Positions 10,048 to 23,471 are shown, counted from the stretch's first letter. The stretch: 64,000 nt of DNA from Pseudomonadota bacterium (GCA_021325025.1 JAJPHZ010000013.1:1-64000), one strand, 5' to 3'. Notes: generated by a model not told the origin, from the letters alone. Numbers and translations: made by a program.

Positions 10048-11082
10048 CTAGCCCTCCAGGCTCCAGAACGGCGACAGCTCCTTGCAGACCTTGTCGAGCA
10101 GCCAGCCTTCGCGATCGGGCGAGGCCGAGACGATGGGCTCGTCGGCCTCGCGGCCCAACTCTTCGATCACGTCGCGCACCGAGGCGGCCAGCGCCTGCAG
10201 GTCGTAGCCGCCCTCCAGCACCAGCGCCATCCGCCCCTGGCAGCATTCGGCAGCCAGCCGTTTCAGGCGCCGCGCCATCGCGGCGAATCCCTGCTCGGTG
10301 ACACGCATGTCGGCCAACGGGTCGCGGAAATGGCAGTCGAAGCCGGCCGACACCAGCAGAAAGTCGGGGTGGAACTGGCGTCCGATCGGCAGGAGGATGC
10401 GGTCGAACGCGGACAGATACTCGGGGTCGCCGAAGGTGGCGGGCATCGGCAGGTTGACCGTAAAGCCGCGTCCCGCATCGACTCCGACCTCGCGCAGCGA
10501 TCCGGTGCCCGGATAGTGGGGGAACTGATGCAGCGAGCAGTAGAGCACCTGCGGCGACGCGTAGAACATTTCCTGCGTGCCGTTGCCGTGATGGACGTCC
10601 CAATCGAGGATCATCACCCGTTCCAGCCCCTTGATCTGCGTCAAATAGCGGGCTGCGATGGCGACGTTGTTGAAGAAGCAAAATCCCATCGCATGGTCGG
10701 GCAGCGCGTGATGGCCCGGCGGACGCACGATCGCAAAGCCGTTGTCCGATTCGCCCGCCATCACCGCCTCCACCGCGGTCAGGATGCCGCCTGCGGCCAG
10801 CAGCGCGGTATGGTAGGTCGAGCGCGACGCGTGGGTGTCGGGGTCGAAGTCGTAGGAGTCGCGCGCCGCGGTCTGGCGCACCAGCGCGACGTAGCGCGGG
10901 TCGTGACACAGCTCCACTTCGGCGACCGTGGCCTCGCGCGGCGCGATGCGCCGCAGCCGTTCGCGATGCAGCCCGTCGGCCATGTCGAGCAGCACCTTGA
11001 CCCGTTCGGGCCGCTCCGGATGGCCGCGGCCGGGAAAATGGTCGAGGTAATGGCGGTCGGTGATGAGCGCGGTCTTAAGCAT
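10048..11082 (-). CDS. histone deacetylase / acetoin utilisation family hydrolase
   Basis: HPERPERV, FAIVRPPGHHALPDHAMGFCFFNNVAIAARYL, LDWDVHHGNGTQEMFY, LVSAGFDCHFRDPLADMRV. Confidence 0.9.
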   Translation of the reverse strand: MLKTALITDRHYLDHFPGRGHPERPERVKVLLDMADGLHRERLRRIAPREATVAEVELCHDPRYVALVRQTAARDSYDFDPDTHASRSTYHTALLAAGGILTAVEAVMAGESDNGFAIVRPPGHHALPDHAMGFCFFNNVAIAARYLTQIKGLERVMILDWDVHHGNGTQEMFYASPQVLYCSLHQFPHYPGTGSLREVGVDAGRGFTVNLPMPATFGDPEYLSAFDRILLPIGRQFHPDFLLVSAGFDCHFRDPLADMRVTEQGFAAMARRLKRLAAECCQGRMALVLEGGYDLQALAASVRDVIEELGREADEPIVSASPDREGWLLDKVCKELSPFWSLEG

Positions 11083-11161
11083 GGTTGACACCCCCCGCGG
11101 CAATCCGAATTAATGGTGATTCGGCACGCCGGCGCCCGCTGCGCCGCGTCTGATTTCCGCC

Positions 11162-11437
11162 TTGGGTCTATTTGAGATCATCATAATTCTGGCCGTGGCG
11201 CTAATCGTGCTGGGTCCCGAGCGTATGCCCGAAGTGGTGCGCCTGGCGGTGCAAATCCTGCGCGAGGTGCGCACCGCCGCCAACGAGGCGATGCGCGAGA
11301 TCACCGAGGCGATCGAGCAGGAACCCCCACCCGCGCAACCGCATCAGCTGGAGCAGGCGCCCGCGCCCGGCGAGGAGGGTCCGCCGGCGCCACTCCCGCA
11401 TCAATCCCCGCCATCATCCGAAAAAGACCAGGCCTGA
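11162..11437 (+). CDS. tatB: Sec-independent translocase protein, TatB-like
   Basis: MGLFEIIIILAVALIVLGPERMPEVVRLAVQILREVRT (TTG start), TM plus amphipathic helix, immediately upstream of tatC. Confidence 0.75.
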   Translation: MGLFEIIIILAVALIVLGPERMPEVVRLAVQILREVRTAANEAMREITEAIEQEPPPAQPHQLEQAPAPGEEGPPAPLPHQSPPSSEKDQA

Positions 11438-11442
11438 GCCAG

Positions 11443-12234
11443 GTGGACGAACAGCCGCATATCGAGCATCCCGGCGATGACGGCCGGATGCCGCTAATCG
11501 AGCATCTCAAGGAGCTGCGCGCAAGGCTAATCCGCTCGCTAATCGCAATCGCAGTCGGGTTTGTGGTCGCCTACGGATTCGTCGATCAGATCTTCGCGCT
11601 GCTCACGGTACCGCTGCGCGAGGTATCACATGACAAGGTCCTGCTGATCGGCACCGGTATCGGCGAGGCGTTTTTCACCAAGATCAAGGTCGCGTTGATC
11701 GCCGCCCTGTTCATCGCCAGCCCCGCCGTGCTCTACGAGGTATGGCGCTTCATCGCGCCCGGCTTGTATGAATCCGAACGCAAGATGGCCAAGCCGTTCG
11801 TGGCAGCCACCACGCTGTTCTTCATTACCGGCGGATATTTTTGCTGGGCGGTGGTGCTCAAGATCGGCTACGCCTTTTTCTTAAGCCAGTACGCCAGCAT
11901 CGGGGTGACGCCGACGCTGCGCATCAGCGAGTACCTCAATTTTTCCGCCAAGCTGCTGCTGGCCTTCGCGCTGACCTTCGAGATGCCGGTGCTGGCCTAC
12001 TTCCTGACCCGCTTCGCAATCATCGACTACCGCTGGATGCTGCGGCAGTTCCGCTACGCCATATTGGTGATTTTCGTGATCGCCGCCGCCCTGACGCCGC
12101 CCGACTTCGTCTCCCAGTTCCTGCTCGCCATCCCGCTGCTGGCGCTTTACGGCTTGAGTATCGGGGTTGCCTACGTCTTCCGCCAGCAGGGGCGCGAAGT
12201 AGCCACTACGGCCGGCGACGCGCCGATTCCCTAA
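11443..12234 (+). CDS. tatC: Sec-independent translocase TatC
   Basis: MPLIEHLKELRARLIRSLIAIAVGFVVAYG; six-TM pattern; VYEVWRFIAPGLYESER-type motif. Confidence 0.93.
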   Translation: MDEQPHIEHPGDDGRMPLIEHLKELRARLIRSLIAIAVGFVVAYGFVDQIFALLTVPLREVSHDKVLLIGTGIGEAFFTKIKVALIAALFIASPAVLYEVWRFIAPGLYESERKMAKPFVAATTLFFITGGYFCWAVVLKIGYAFFLSQYASIGVTPTLRISEYLNFSAKLLLAFALTFEMPVLAYFLTRFAIIDYRWMLRQFRYAILVIFVIAAALTPPDFVSQFLLAIPLLALYGLSIGVAYVFRQQGREVATTAGDAPIP

Positions 12235-12249
12235 CGCGATGCGCGTCGC

Positions 12250-13020
12250 TCAACCTACCATCGTCAGGCCGCCGCTGATGCTGAGGACCTGCCCGGTGGC
12301 GTAATCGGCGTCGGCGGAGGCAAAGAATGCGACCGCCCCGGCGATGTCGTGCGGCTGGCCCAGCCGGCGCATCGGAATCGATTTGGCCATCGCGTCGAGC
12401 ACGCCGGGCCGCTCCGCCATCGCGCTGCGCAGCAGCGCGGTTTCGGTCGGTCCCGGGCAGACCACGTTGACGTTGATGTTGGAGCGGGCCAGCTCGCGCG
12501 CCAGGGTCTTGGAAAATCCGATCAGCCCGGCCTTGCATCCGGCGTAGACCGCCTCGCCCATCGAGCCGACGCGTCCGGCGTCGGAGGAGATCGTCACGAT
12601 TTTGCCGCGGCCGCGCGCCTGCATACCGGGAATCGCGGCCTTGCAGCAATTAAGTGGCCCGCGAAAGTTGATCGCGATCACGCGGTCCCACATCTCGGGC
12701 GTATTCTCGACAAACGGCTCGACCTTGTCCCAGCCGGCGTTGTTGACCAGGATGTCGAGCGGGCCCAGTTCGCGCTCGACCCGCTGCACCGCCGCGATCG
12801 CTTCGTCCAGGCTGGTTACGTCCAGCCTAACGGCGAGCGCCGCTCCGCCCGCGGCGCGGATTTCCGCTGCGGTCTGCGCCGCGCCGGTTTCGTTGATATC
12901 CGCGATTGCGACTTTGGCGCCTTCTTCGGCCAGACGCATCGCGATTGCCCGTCCAATCCCCTGTGCCGCGCCGGTAACGAGCGCGACCTTGCCGCTTAAG
13001 CGGGTGATGCCCGATGCCAT
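12250..13020 (-). CDS. SDR family oxidoreductase
   Basis: VALVTGAAQGIGRAIAMRLAEEGA; LVNNAGW; YAGCKAGLIGFSK. Confidence 0.88.
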   Translation of the reverse strand: MASGITRLSGKVALVTGAAQGIGRAIAMRLAEEGAKVAIADINETGAAQTAAEIRAAGGAALAVRLDVTSLDEAIAAVQRVERELGPLDILVNNAGWDKVEPFVENTPEMWDRVIAINFRGPLNCCKAAIPGMQARGRGKIVTISSDAGRVGSMGEAVYAGCKAGLIGFSKTLARELARSNINVNVVCPGPTETALLRSAMAERPGVLDAMAKSIPMRRLGQPHDIAGAVAFFASADADYATGQVLSISGGLTMVG

Positions 13021-13174
13021 GGTGTCAAACCTCCCGGCTGCGCGGCCGGGCCCATAATCGGCTTGGACATCCGGCCCGGCTGTGGTAGACGAAGCTTAAG
13101 CCAAACAAGCGTTCCGGACAAAATCCGGCGCCACGACCGGAGAAACCGGCGCGGACGCACAAGGAGCGGCGACA

Positions 13175-14287
13175 ATGCTGGACTACCTGCTGATTTCAGG
13201 CGATTCGCACTTCGTGGAGCCACCCACCATGTGGGCGGAGCGGATGGACAAGAAGTTCCGCGACCGTGCTCCGCACACGGTGCGCAACCTCAACGGCAAG
13301 CCGGGTGAATTTTTCGTCTGCGCGGGCATCGCGCCGATGCCGGTGGCGGGGTTTTTCGGCGCCGGCGTGCCCTCCCATGAGCTGCCGGAGTTCAACAAAA
13401 AGGGGTTCGAGGCGGCGCCGCAAAGCGTGTGGGATCCGGCCGCGCGGCTTAAGGATCAGGACCGCGATGGCGTGCAGGCCGAGATCATTTACACGTCGAT
13501 GGGGATGCCGCTGTTCCAACTCGACGATGCGGAGTTGCGCGCCGCCTGCTTTGCCGCGTTCAACGACTGGGCGGCCGAGTATTGCAGCTACGACTTCAAA
13601 CGCCTGGTGCCGCTGGGGCTCATCACCCTGGAGGACATTCCGGCGGCGGTGGCCGAGCTCCAGCGCATCGCCAAAAAGGGCATTCGCGGCGCGATGATTT
13701 GGGCCGAGCCGCCCGACGATCATCCTTACAGCGACGCCTTATACGAGCCGTTTTGGGCCGCGGCGCAGGACCTCGACATGCCGCTGTCGCTCCATGTGCT
13801 TACCAATCGCGGCGGCGGCAACGTGGCGCCTTCGCGCAAGGACATGCTGCTGCGCCTAGCCAACATGCATCACGCGGTGGAGCGCACGCTGTCGACGATG
13901 GTTTACGGCGGCGTGTTCGAGAAATTCCCCGGGCTGAAAATCGTATCGGCGGAGAACGACGCCGGCTGGATGGCCTACTTCATGTACCGGCTGGACACGG
14001 TGCAGAACCGGCTGGGCGCGCTGGGCGGGATGAAGCTGCCGCTGCGCGCCAGCGAGTACATCCGCCGCCAGGTCTTCGCCACCTTCATCGCCGACCCGGT
14101 GTTCGTCGATTCGCTCCATCGCTATCCGGCCGACAACATCATGTGGTCGTCCGACTATCCGCACACCGCGGCGACTTTCCCGCGTTCGCGCGAAATCGTG
14201 GCCAAGCGGCTGGGCATGGTGGCGCCCGACCAACTGCGCAAGATCGTGCGCGACACGTCAGCCAAACTGTACGGGCTGGAGCAATAA
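13175..14287 (+). CDS. amidohydrolase family protein (copy A)
   Basis: DYLLISGDSHFVEPPTMWAERMDKKFRDRAPH; MWSSDYPHTAATFPRSRE (TIM-barrel amidohydrolase-2 type). Confidence 0.85.
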   Translation: MLDYLLISGDSHFVEPPTMWAERMDKKFRDRAPHTVRNLNGKPGEFFVCAGIAPMPVAGFFGAGVPSHELPEFNKKGFEAAPQSVWDPAARLKDQDRDGVQAEIIYTSMGMPLFQLDDAELRAACFAAFNDWAAEYCSYDFKRLVPLGLITLEDIPAAVAELQRIAKKGIRGAMIWAEPPDDHPYSDALYEPFWAAAQDLDMPLSLHVLTNRGGGNVAPSRKDMLLRLANMHHAVERTLSTMVYGGVFEKFPGLKIVSAENDAGWMAYFMYRLDTVQNRLGALGGMKLPLRASEYIRRQVFATFIADPVFVDSLHRYPADNIMWSSDYPHTAATFPRSREIVAKRLGMVAPDQLRKIVRDTSAKLYGLEQ

Positions 14288-14386
14288 TTTCGGGCCCACC
14301 TCACGGCCGGCCGATAACATAAAGCAGGATCCGCGGTGCGCCGCTATCGGCCGCGGCCGGAGCGGACGCGAAAGGAGACGCAGGTC

Positions 14387-15496
14387 ATGACCGATTACCT
14401 TTTGATTTCCGCCGATTCCCATTTCGTCGAGCCGCCGGGCATGTGGGCGGAACGCATCGATCGCAAGTTCCGCGACCGCGCGCCGCACACGGTCAAGGAT
14501 CTGGGCGGCAAGCCCGGCGAATACTTCGTGTGCGGCAATATCGATCCGATGCCGGTGGCGGCCTTCTTCGGCGCCGGCGTGCCCTCCGCCGAGCTGCCCG
14601 AGCATAACAAGAAGAGCTTCGCGCAGGCGCCGCAGAGCGTGTTCGACCCCGCCTACCGGCTCAAGGACCTGGACCGCGACGGGGTGGAAGCGGAGGTCAT
14701 CTATACGTCGATGGGGATGCCGCTGTTCGGGCTGGATGATGCCGAGTTGCGCGCGGCCTGCTTTGGCGCATTCAACGACTGGGCCGCCGAGTATTGCAGC
14801 TACAACCCCAGGCGCCTGATTCCGCTGGGGCTGATCACGCTGGAGGACATTCCGGCCGCGGTCGCGGAGCTGCAGCGGATTGCCAAAAAAGGCATCCGCG
14901 GCGCGATGATCTGGGCCGAGCCGCCCGACGACCACCCCTACAGCTCGCCCGAGTACGACCCGTTCTGGGCGGCGGCGCAGGACCTCGATATGCCACTGTC
15001 GCTGCATATCCTGACTAATCGCGGCGGCGGCATCGCGGCGCCGGGCAAGCACGACATGATGCTGCGGCTGGCCAACATGCATCACGGCATCGAGCGCACG
15101 CTGTCGGTGATGGTGTACGGCGGGGTGTTCGAGAAATTCCCGCGCCTTAAGATCGTGTCGGCGGAGAACGACGTGGGCTGGATGGCCTACTTCATGTACC
15201 GGCTGGACACGGTGCAGAACCGGATGGGAGTGCTGGGCGGGATGAAGCTGCCGCTGCGCGCCAGCGAGTATATCCGCCGCCAGGTGTATGCGACCTTCAT
15301 CGCGGACCCGGTCTTCGTCGATTTGCTGGGCCGCTATCCGGCTGACAACATCATGTGGTCATCGGACTATCCGCACACTGCGGCCACCTTCCCGCGCTCG
15401 CGCGAGATCGTGGACAAGCGCCTGGGTATGCTGCCGCCCGATCAATTGCGCAAGATCGTCCGCGATACCGCCGCCCGGGTCTACCACATCCAGTAA
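14387..15496 (+). CDS. amidohydrolase family protein (copy B)
   Basis: Same motifs as copy A; AAAGGAG upstream of the ATG at 14387. Confidence 0.85.
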   Translation: MTDYLLISADSHFVEPPGMWAERIDRKFRDRAPHTVKDLGGKPGEYFVCGNIDPMPVAAFFGAGVPSAELPEHNKKSFAQAPQSVFDPAYRLKDLDRDGVEAEVIYTSMGMPLFGLDDAELRAACFGAFNDWAAEYCSYNPRRLIPLGLITLEDIPAAVAELQRIAKKGIRGAMIWAEPPDDHPYSSPEYDPFWAAAQDLDMPLSLHILTNRGGGIAAPGKHDMMLRLANMHHGIERTLSVMVYGGVFEKFPRLKIVSAENDVGWMAYFMYRLDTVQNRMGVLGGMKLPLRASEYIRRQVYATFIADPVFVDLLGRYPADNIMWSSDYPHTAATFPRSREIVDKRLGMLPPDQLRKIVRDTAARVYHIQ

Positions 15497-15558
15497 GCGG
15501 CATATCCGTCATGGCGGCGGCGCCCCTGCACGCCGCCGCCGAAGCAGGACACAGTCGC

Positions 15559-18306
<2,748 letters not shown>

Positions 18307-18435
18307 TTATAAACTCTCCTTAAAAGCTATCACTTGTCTGTTTAGCGTTGCTAATCTGGGTTCAAGGCTATCGCCGGCGCGTGGAGGCCGCAAGCGCCGG
18401 GGTTTGAAAATTGGTTTGCAAATCGATGCAACCGC

Positions 18436-19734
18436 TCACTTTAGCCAGCCGATACGCTCCTCCAGCACCCGCGCCAGTTCATTGATCGCAATCCGATCCT
18501 GAACCGTGGAGTCGCGGTCGCGCAAGGTAACGGTGTTGTCCTCCATCGTCTGGTGATCGATGGTGATGCCGAACGGTGTGCCGACCTCGTCCTGGCGCCG
18601 GTAGCGCCGCCCGATCGAACCGGCCTGATCGTAGGCGACCACGAATTGCCGTTGCAGCATCCGTAGCACTTCCTGTGCCTTTTCGGGCTGACCGCCCTTG
18701 CGCAGCAGCGGAAACACCGCCGCCTTGATCGGCGCCAGCCGCGGGTCAAGCCGCAGCACGATGCGCTCTTCGTTTTCCACCACGTCCTCGTCGTAGGAAT
18801 CGAGCAGGAAGGCGAGCAGGGCGCGATCGACGCCGGCGGCCGGCTCGATTACCCAGGGGCGAAAGCGCGAGCGAGTCTCCTCCTCGAAGTAGGTCAGGTC
18901 CTTGCCGCTGAATTCGGCGTGGCGGTCCAAATCGTAACTGCCGCGCTTGGCCACGCCCTCCAACTCGCCCCAGCCGAAGGGATAGAGGAATTCGATATCG
19001 GTAGTGCCGCGCGAATAATGCGACAGCTCGTCCTTCTCATGCGGGCGCAGGCGCAGATGGTCGGCGTTAATTCCGAATTTGACGTACCATCCAAAGCGTT
19101 CGGTCAGCCAGTATTCGAACCATTTGGCTTCCTCCTCGGGGTCGGGCTTGATGAAGAATTCCATCTCCATCTGCTCGAACTCGCGGGTGCGGAAGATGAA
19201 GTTGCCGGGCGTGATTTCGTTGCGGAAGGATTTGCCGATTTGCGCCACGCCGAAGGGCAGCTTGACGCGCTGGGTATCGACGATGTTGGGAAAATTGACG
19301 AAGATGCCCTGCGCGGTCTCCGGACGCAGATAGATGGTGCTGGCCGTGTCCTCGACCGGACCCATGAAGGTCTTCAACATCAAATTGAACTGGCGCGCCT
19401 CGGTCAGCTCGCCGCCGCATTCGGGACACCGGTTGCTGTCCAGATGGTCGGCGCGAAAGCGCTGCTTGCAGCTTTTGCAGTCCACTAGCGGGTCGGTGAA
19501 ACTTTGCAGATGGCCCGAGGCTTCCCAGGTGCGCGGATGCATCAGGATGGCGGCGTCCAGGCCCAGCACGTCCAGCCGCCGCTGCACCATCTCGCGCCAC
19601 CACGCCTCCTTGACATTGCGCTTGAGTTCGACGCCCAGCGGCCCGTAGTCCCAGGTCGAGCTCAGCCCGCCATAGATGTCGGAGGAAGGAAAGATGATCC
19701 CGCGCCGCTTGCACAGGTTGACCAGCTTCTCCAT
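18436..19734 (-). CDS. glyS: glycine--tRNA ligase (single-chain class II)
   Basis: MEKLVNLCKRRGIIFPSSDIYGGLSSTWDYGPLGVELKRNVKEAWW; RPETAQGIFVNF; TTG start at 19806 also possible. Confidence 0.95.
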   Translation of the reverse strand: MEKLVNLCKRRGIIFPSSDIYGGLSSTWDYGPLGVELKRNVKEAWWREMVQRRLDVLGLDAAILMHPRTWEASGHLQSFTDPLVDCKSCKQRFRADHLDSNRCPECGGELTEARQFNLMLKTFMGPVEDTASTIYLRPETAQGIFVNFPNIVDTQRVKLPFGVAQIGKSFRNEITPGNFIFRTREFEQMEMEFFIKPDPEEEAKWFEYWLTERFGWYVKFGINADHLRLRPHEKDELSHYSRGTTDIEFLYPFGWGELEGVAKRGSYDLDRHAEFSGKDLTYFEEETRSRFRPWVIEPAAGVDRALLAFLLDSYDEDVVENEERIVLRLDPRLAPIKAAVFPLLRKGGQPEKAQEVLRMLQRQFVVAYDQAGSIGRRYRRQDEVGTPFGITIDHQTMEDNTVTLRDRDSTVQDRIAINELARVLEERIGWLK

Positions 19735-20034
19735 CGTAACCTTGCGCTGGGGCGCGGCTGCGGGTGCTTGTACCTGAGACAAAATTGCCTCCCTCAAAAA
19801 GTTCAATGGGCCGCCGCCGCGCGATCGGCCGCGCCGGCCACGATTTAAAACCTTGCCTAAGTCATTGCCGGGGTCTCGGCAGGACTCATTGAAGCAGTGT
19901 ACCTTGCTGTCGGGCGCGAAAAAATTGGCGGCATCGCTTCAATGGGATTTTCGGCCGGCTCCGCCCCCGCTCGCGGACCCGCAAACCTGACCCCCGAACC
20001 AATTCCCCTTCCCTTTCAGGGAAGGGGCCAGGGG

Positions 20035-20589
20035 TTAGGTTTCTGGACAAAACCGGGCCAGGTCGATGATTTCGACCGAAAAACGGCCGCCCGGGTGGAT
20101 TTCCAGGATCCCCACCGTACCGGGCCGGTCCTCCAGATTGTGCGGCAAGGTGGCGCTGCCAGGATTGATCACCAGCGTGGCGCCGAAGCGGCGCGTGCCC
20201 TCGACGTGGCTGTGGCCCTGGATCAGGATATCGACCGGGCCGCCGAAATGGCGCTCCATCGCGTTGATGAACGCCGGGCCGGGAGTTTCATCGGGGGTGG
20301 GCAGTTCGTGCGCCAGGCCCACGCGCAAGCCCTCGATTTCCAGCAGATGGGTTTCGCGTACCCGCGCGTCGGGCTCCAGGCGATGGCGATGGTACTCGCT
20401 GCCTTCATCGCCGTTGCCGATTGCAACCAGCACTGGTGCGATCGCCGCCAGTTCATCGATCACGCGGTTGACGTAAACGTCACCGGCATGCATGACCAGG
20501 TCGACTTCGCGGAACGCCTCGAAGACGGCTTGGGGCAGCCGCTCGCAGGCTTCGGGAATATGGGTGTCGGCGATAAGTCCGATGCGCAT
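20035..20589 (-). CDS. metallophosphoesterase, YfcE-like
   Basis: MRIGLIADTHIPEA; LVMHAGDV; AIGNGDE; IQGHSHVEG. Confidence 0.85.
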   Translation of the reverse strand: MRIGLIADTHIPEACERLPQAVFEAFREVDLVMHAGDVYVNRVIDELAAIAPVLVAIGNGDEGSEYHRHRLEPDARVRETHLLEIEGLRVGLAHELPTPDETPGPAFINAMERHFGGPVDILIQGHSHVEGTRRFGATLVINPGSATLPHNLEDRPGTVGILEIHPGGRFSVEIIDLARFCPET

Positions 20590-20744
20590 TGTGAAGCGGC
20601 GGCGCGGCGCGCCGCACCATGGTTTGTATCATGCGGGCGTCGCGGGTTCCATCGAGGCCCGGCGATTGCGAGCAAACGCCCCGCTCTGCGAAGATGGCGG
20701 AAATAACGGGCTCATGGGCCAGCTTTTGTCCGGTGGGAGGCAAT

Positions 20745-21074
20745 ATGAAATCCAAGCGTGTGGTAATCGGGGCGGCGTTGGCGGCGGCGATGTTCGCCAT
20801 TGGATGCGGCCATCGGCTGGTCGCCAGCCCGGGCGAACATACGGTCAAGCTCTACCGCGATGAGGCGACTTACGAAAAAATCAAGGAACTGAAAAAACAG
20901 GGCGGACCGATCGCGATGCTGGGTCAGATGGGGGCGGCGTTCGTGACCAGGGAGTTGGACAATCACACCCCGGTGCGCATCATCTCGCAGGACTCCGAAG
21001 GCGCCCAGGTCGAGGTAACCGACGGTCCCGCCAAGGGCACACAAGGCTTCGTTGCCCGCGACAACCTCAGCTAA
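20745..21074 (+). CDS. putative lipoprotein with SH3-like C-terminus
   Basis: MKSKRVVIGAALAAAMFAIGCGH signal peptide/lipobox, GGTGGGAGG upstream of the ATG. Confidence 0.55.
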   Translation: MKSKRVVIGAALAAAMFAIGCGHRLVASPGEHTVKLYRDEATYEKIKELKKQGGPIAMLGQMGAAFVTRELDNHTPVRIISQDSEGAQVEVTDGPAKGTQGFVARDNLS

Positions 21075-21098
21075 CCATGTGCGAAATTCAGCAGGGGA

Positions 21099-21554
<456 letters not shown>

Positions 21555-21683
21555 TTATCCACACGGCGCGCGGGGGCAAAGGGTCGCAATCTGGATGCCA
21601 CCGCGGGAACCAGCCGCACGCAATGCAGCCTCTCGCCGTTGCTTAAAATCAGAGCGATTGCTCATTAAGGCAGCGCGTTTGCT

Positions 21684-22295
21684 TTAGGCCGCCGACTCTT
21701 TTCCGCCTCGCCCCAGCATCGGTTCGCTGCCTGCGGCGAGTCGGCCGATGTTCTCCCGATGGCGCCAGACAACCAGCGCGGTCATCGCCAGAGAGACCAA
21801 AAAAAACTGTTCGTAGGAGCACAGCGCGACCGCAATCGGCAGCGCGAAAGCGGCCGCAATCGAGGCCAGCGACACGATGCGCGACGCGCCCAGTACCACC
21901 AAAAACACCGCGAGCAGGATGAGCGCCACCGAGCCGGGCGCCAGCCCCAGCCAGATGCCGAAGGCGGCGGCAACTCCGCGTCCGCCCGCAAAACCCAGGA
22001 AAATCGAGTAAACCGCACCGACCAGCGTGGCCAGCCCGATTAGCGCCAATCCCGTCTGGCTTACCTGCAGCGCATAGCCAATCAGAATCGGCACCAGCCC
22101 CTTGAGCAGGTCGCCGATAAATGTCAGTGCCGCGGCGGTCTTGCCGCCCGCCCGCCCGACGTTGGTCATCCCGATGTTGTGGGAGCCGACAGTACGTGGA
22201 TCGAAACCGTAAACCTTGCCGACCAGCACGCCGACCGGAATCGAGCCGATCAGGTAGGCCGCCGCCAGCACCAGGAGCGAAGCCACAGTTTGCAT
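21684..22295 (-). CDS. plsY: glycerol-3-phosphate acyltransferase PlsY
   Basis: AAYLIGSIPVGVLVGKVYGFDPRTVGSHNIGMTNVGRAGG; FLGFAGGRGVAAAFGIWLGL. Confidence 0.92.
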   Translation of the reverse strand: MQTVASLLVLAAAYLIGSIPVGVLVGKVYGFDPRTVGSHNIGMTNVGRAGGKTAAALTFIGDLLKGLVPILIGYALQVSQTGLALIGLATLVGAVYSIFLGFAGGRGVAAAFGIWLGLAPGSVALILLAVFLVVLGASRIVSLASIAAAFALPIAVALCSYEQFFLVSLAMTALVVWRHRENIGRLAAGSEPMLGRGGKESAA

Positions 22296-22394
22296 GCGAT
22301 ACCTATCGAAACCAAAACGCGTAAACGAATCTTTGTCAGGACGCTATCCACCTCGCCGATATTCGAATCGGACCTTCCGGCGTCCTGTGGAGAA

Positions 22395-22472
22395 TGGTCG
22401 GGGTGACTGGATTTGAACCAGCGACTCCTGCGTCCCGAACGCAGTGCTCTGGCCAGGCTGAGCTACACCCCG
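22395..22472 (-). tRNA. tRNA-Pro (anticodon CGG), CCA encoded
   Basis: Reverse complement CGGGGTGTAGCTCAGCCTGGCCAGAGCACTGCGTTCGGGACGCAGGAGTCGCTGGTTCAAATCCAGTCACCCCGACCA. Confidence 0.95.
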
Positions 22473-22569
22473 ACAACAACGGCTGGCCTTTCACCGGACC
22501 ATTTTTATAGCATCCGGCCGCGCAACAAAGCGAGATGGGTAGGCTGCGGGCGGACGAATTGACGGGCTA

Positions 22570-22630
22570 GCAGGGTGTTGAGGAAGTAGGATTCTGGAGT
22601 TTAGCAAGCAGGTGGTCCTCAACACCCTGC
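22570..22630. repeat. long inverted repeat / hairpin (15-bp perfect arms, 31-nt loop)
   Basis: GCAGGGTGTTGAGGA (22570-22584) and TCCTCAACACCCTGC (22616-22630). Confidence 0.8.
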
Positions 22631-22718
22631 ATAAAAACTGGCTTCCTTCCTTAATCTTCTCTCCCTTTGGGAGAGATAAGAGAGAGGGAGCAGGCTGTGA
22701 AAATCGTTTTTCAACGGG

Positions 22719-23471
22719 CTAGGCGCGCAGCACGTACTCGCTGGTAAACAGCGGGTAGGAATCGGCGACGAATCGGGCGGCGTCCTTGGCGATTTCCACC
22801 TCGCCTTCCTCGGTCCCGCCCACGAAGCGCTGCTCGAGGTCCTCCAGGGTCGGGTAGAAAAGTTCCGCGCATCCGTGCCACACCGGAGCGTCAGGCGTCA
22901 GCGCCGCAATCACCCCGTTTTGCACGTAACGGGTCGCATAGCAGTGATACTTCTCTGCCGCGATGCGATGCTCGCGCCAGGCCTTCTCGGCGGCCTTGAC
23001 ATCGAGGTTCTCATAGCGGCGCGAGATGAACATCGACTTGACGCCCGGCGTGCGCTGACCCAATGGGGCCGGCGCCACCCGATCCCATTGCACCACCGGC
23101 GAGACCAGGTAGTGGTAGCATCGCGCGCCCATCTCGGCCAGGTCGTCGCGAATCAGCTCCTCGCCCGCCGGCGTGGCATACAGCCGCGCCGGATCCTTGA
23201 AATCCTCGAAGCTGTCGAACCACATCTCGGTAACTACATCAAAGGGCGGTGGATCGACCTCGCGATGGGCCGGCCTGGTCTTGCCGCGGAAGACGAGCCT
23301 GGCCTTGACGTCGACCAGGTCGACGACGTAGCGGCGGATGCGCGGGCAATGCAGCAGCACCAGTTGCGCGTGATGGTTCAGAAAGCGCTCGCGAAACGCG
23401 GCCCGGTCACGCCCCGCCTCGCAGGCGATGAGAGACATCACTTTTCGGCTCTTGACGGCTTGTTCTGCCAT
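22719..23471 (-). CDS. EthD domain-containing protein
   Basis: LIACEAGRDRAAFRERFLNHHAQLVLLHCPRIRRYVVDLVD and a second half with the same layout (EHRIAAEKYHCYATRYVQNGVIAAL). Confidence 0.65.
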   Translation of the reverse strand: MAEQAVKSRKVMSLIACEAGRDRAAFRERFLNHHAQLVLLHCPRIRRYVVDLVDVKARLVFRGKTRPAHREVDPPPFDVVTEMWFDSFEDFKDPARLYATPAGEELIRDDLAEMGARCYHYLVSPVVQWDRVAPAPLGQRTPGVKSMFISRRYENLDVKAAEKAWREHRIAAEKYHCYATRYVQNGVIAALTPDAPVWHGCAELFYPTLEDLEQRFVGGTEEGEVEIAKDAARFVADSYPLFTSEYVLRA

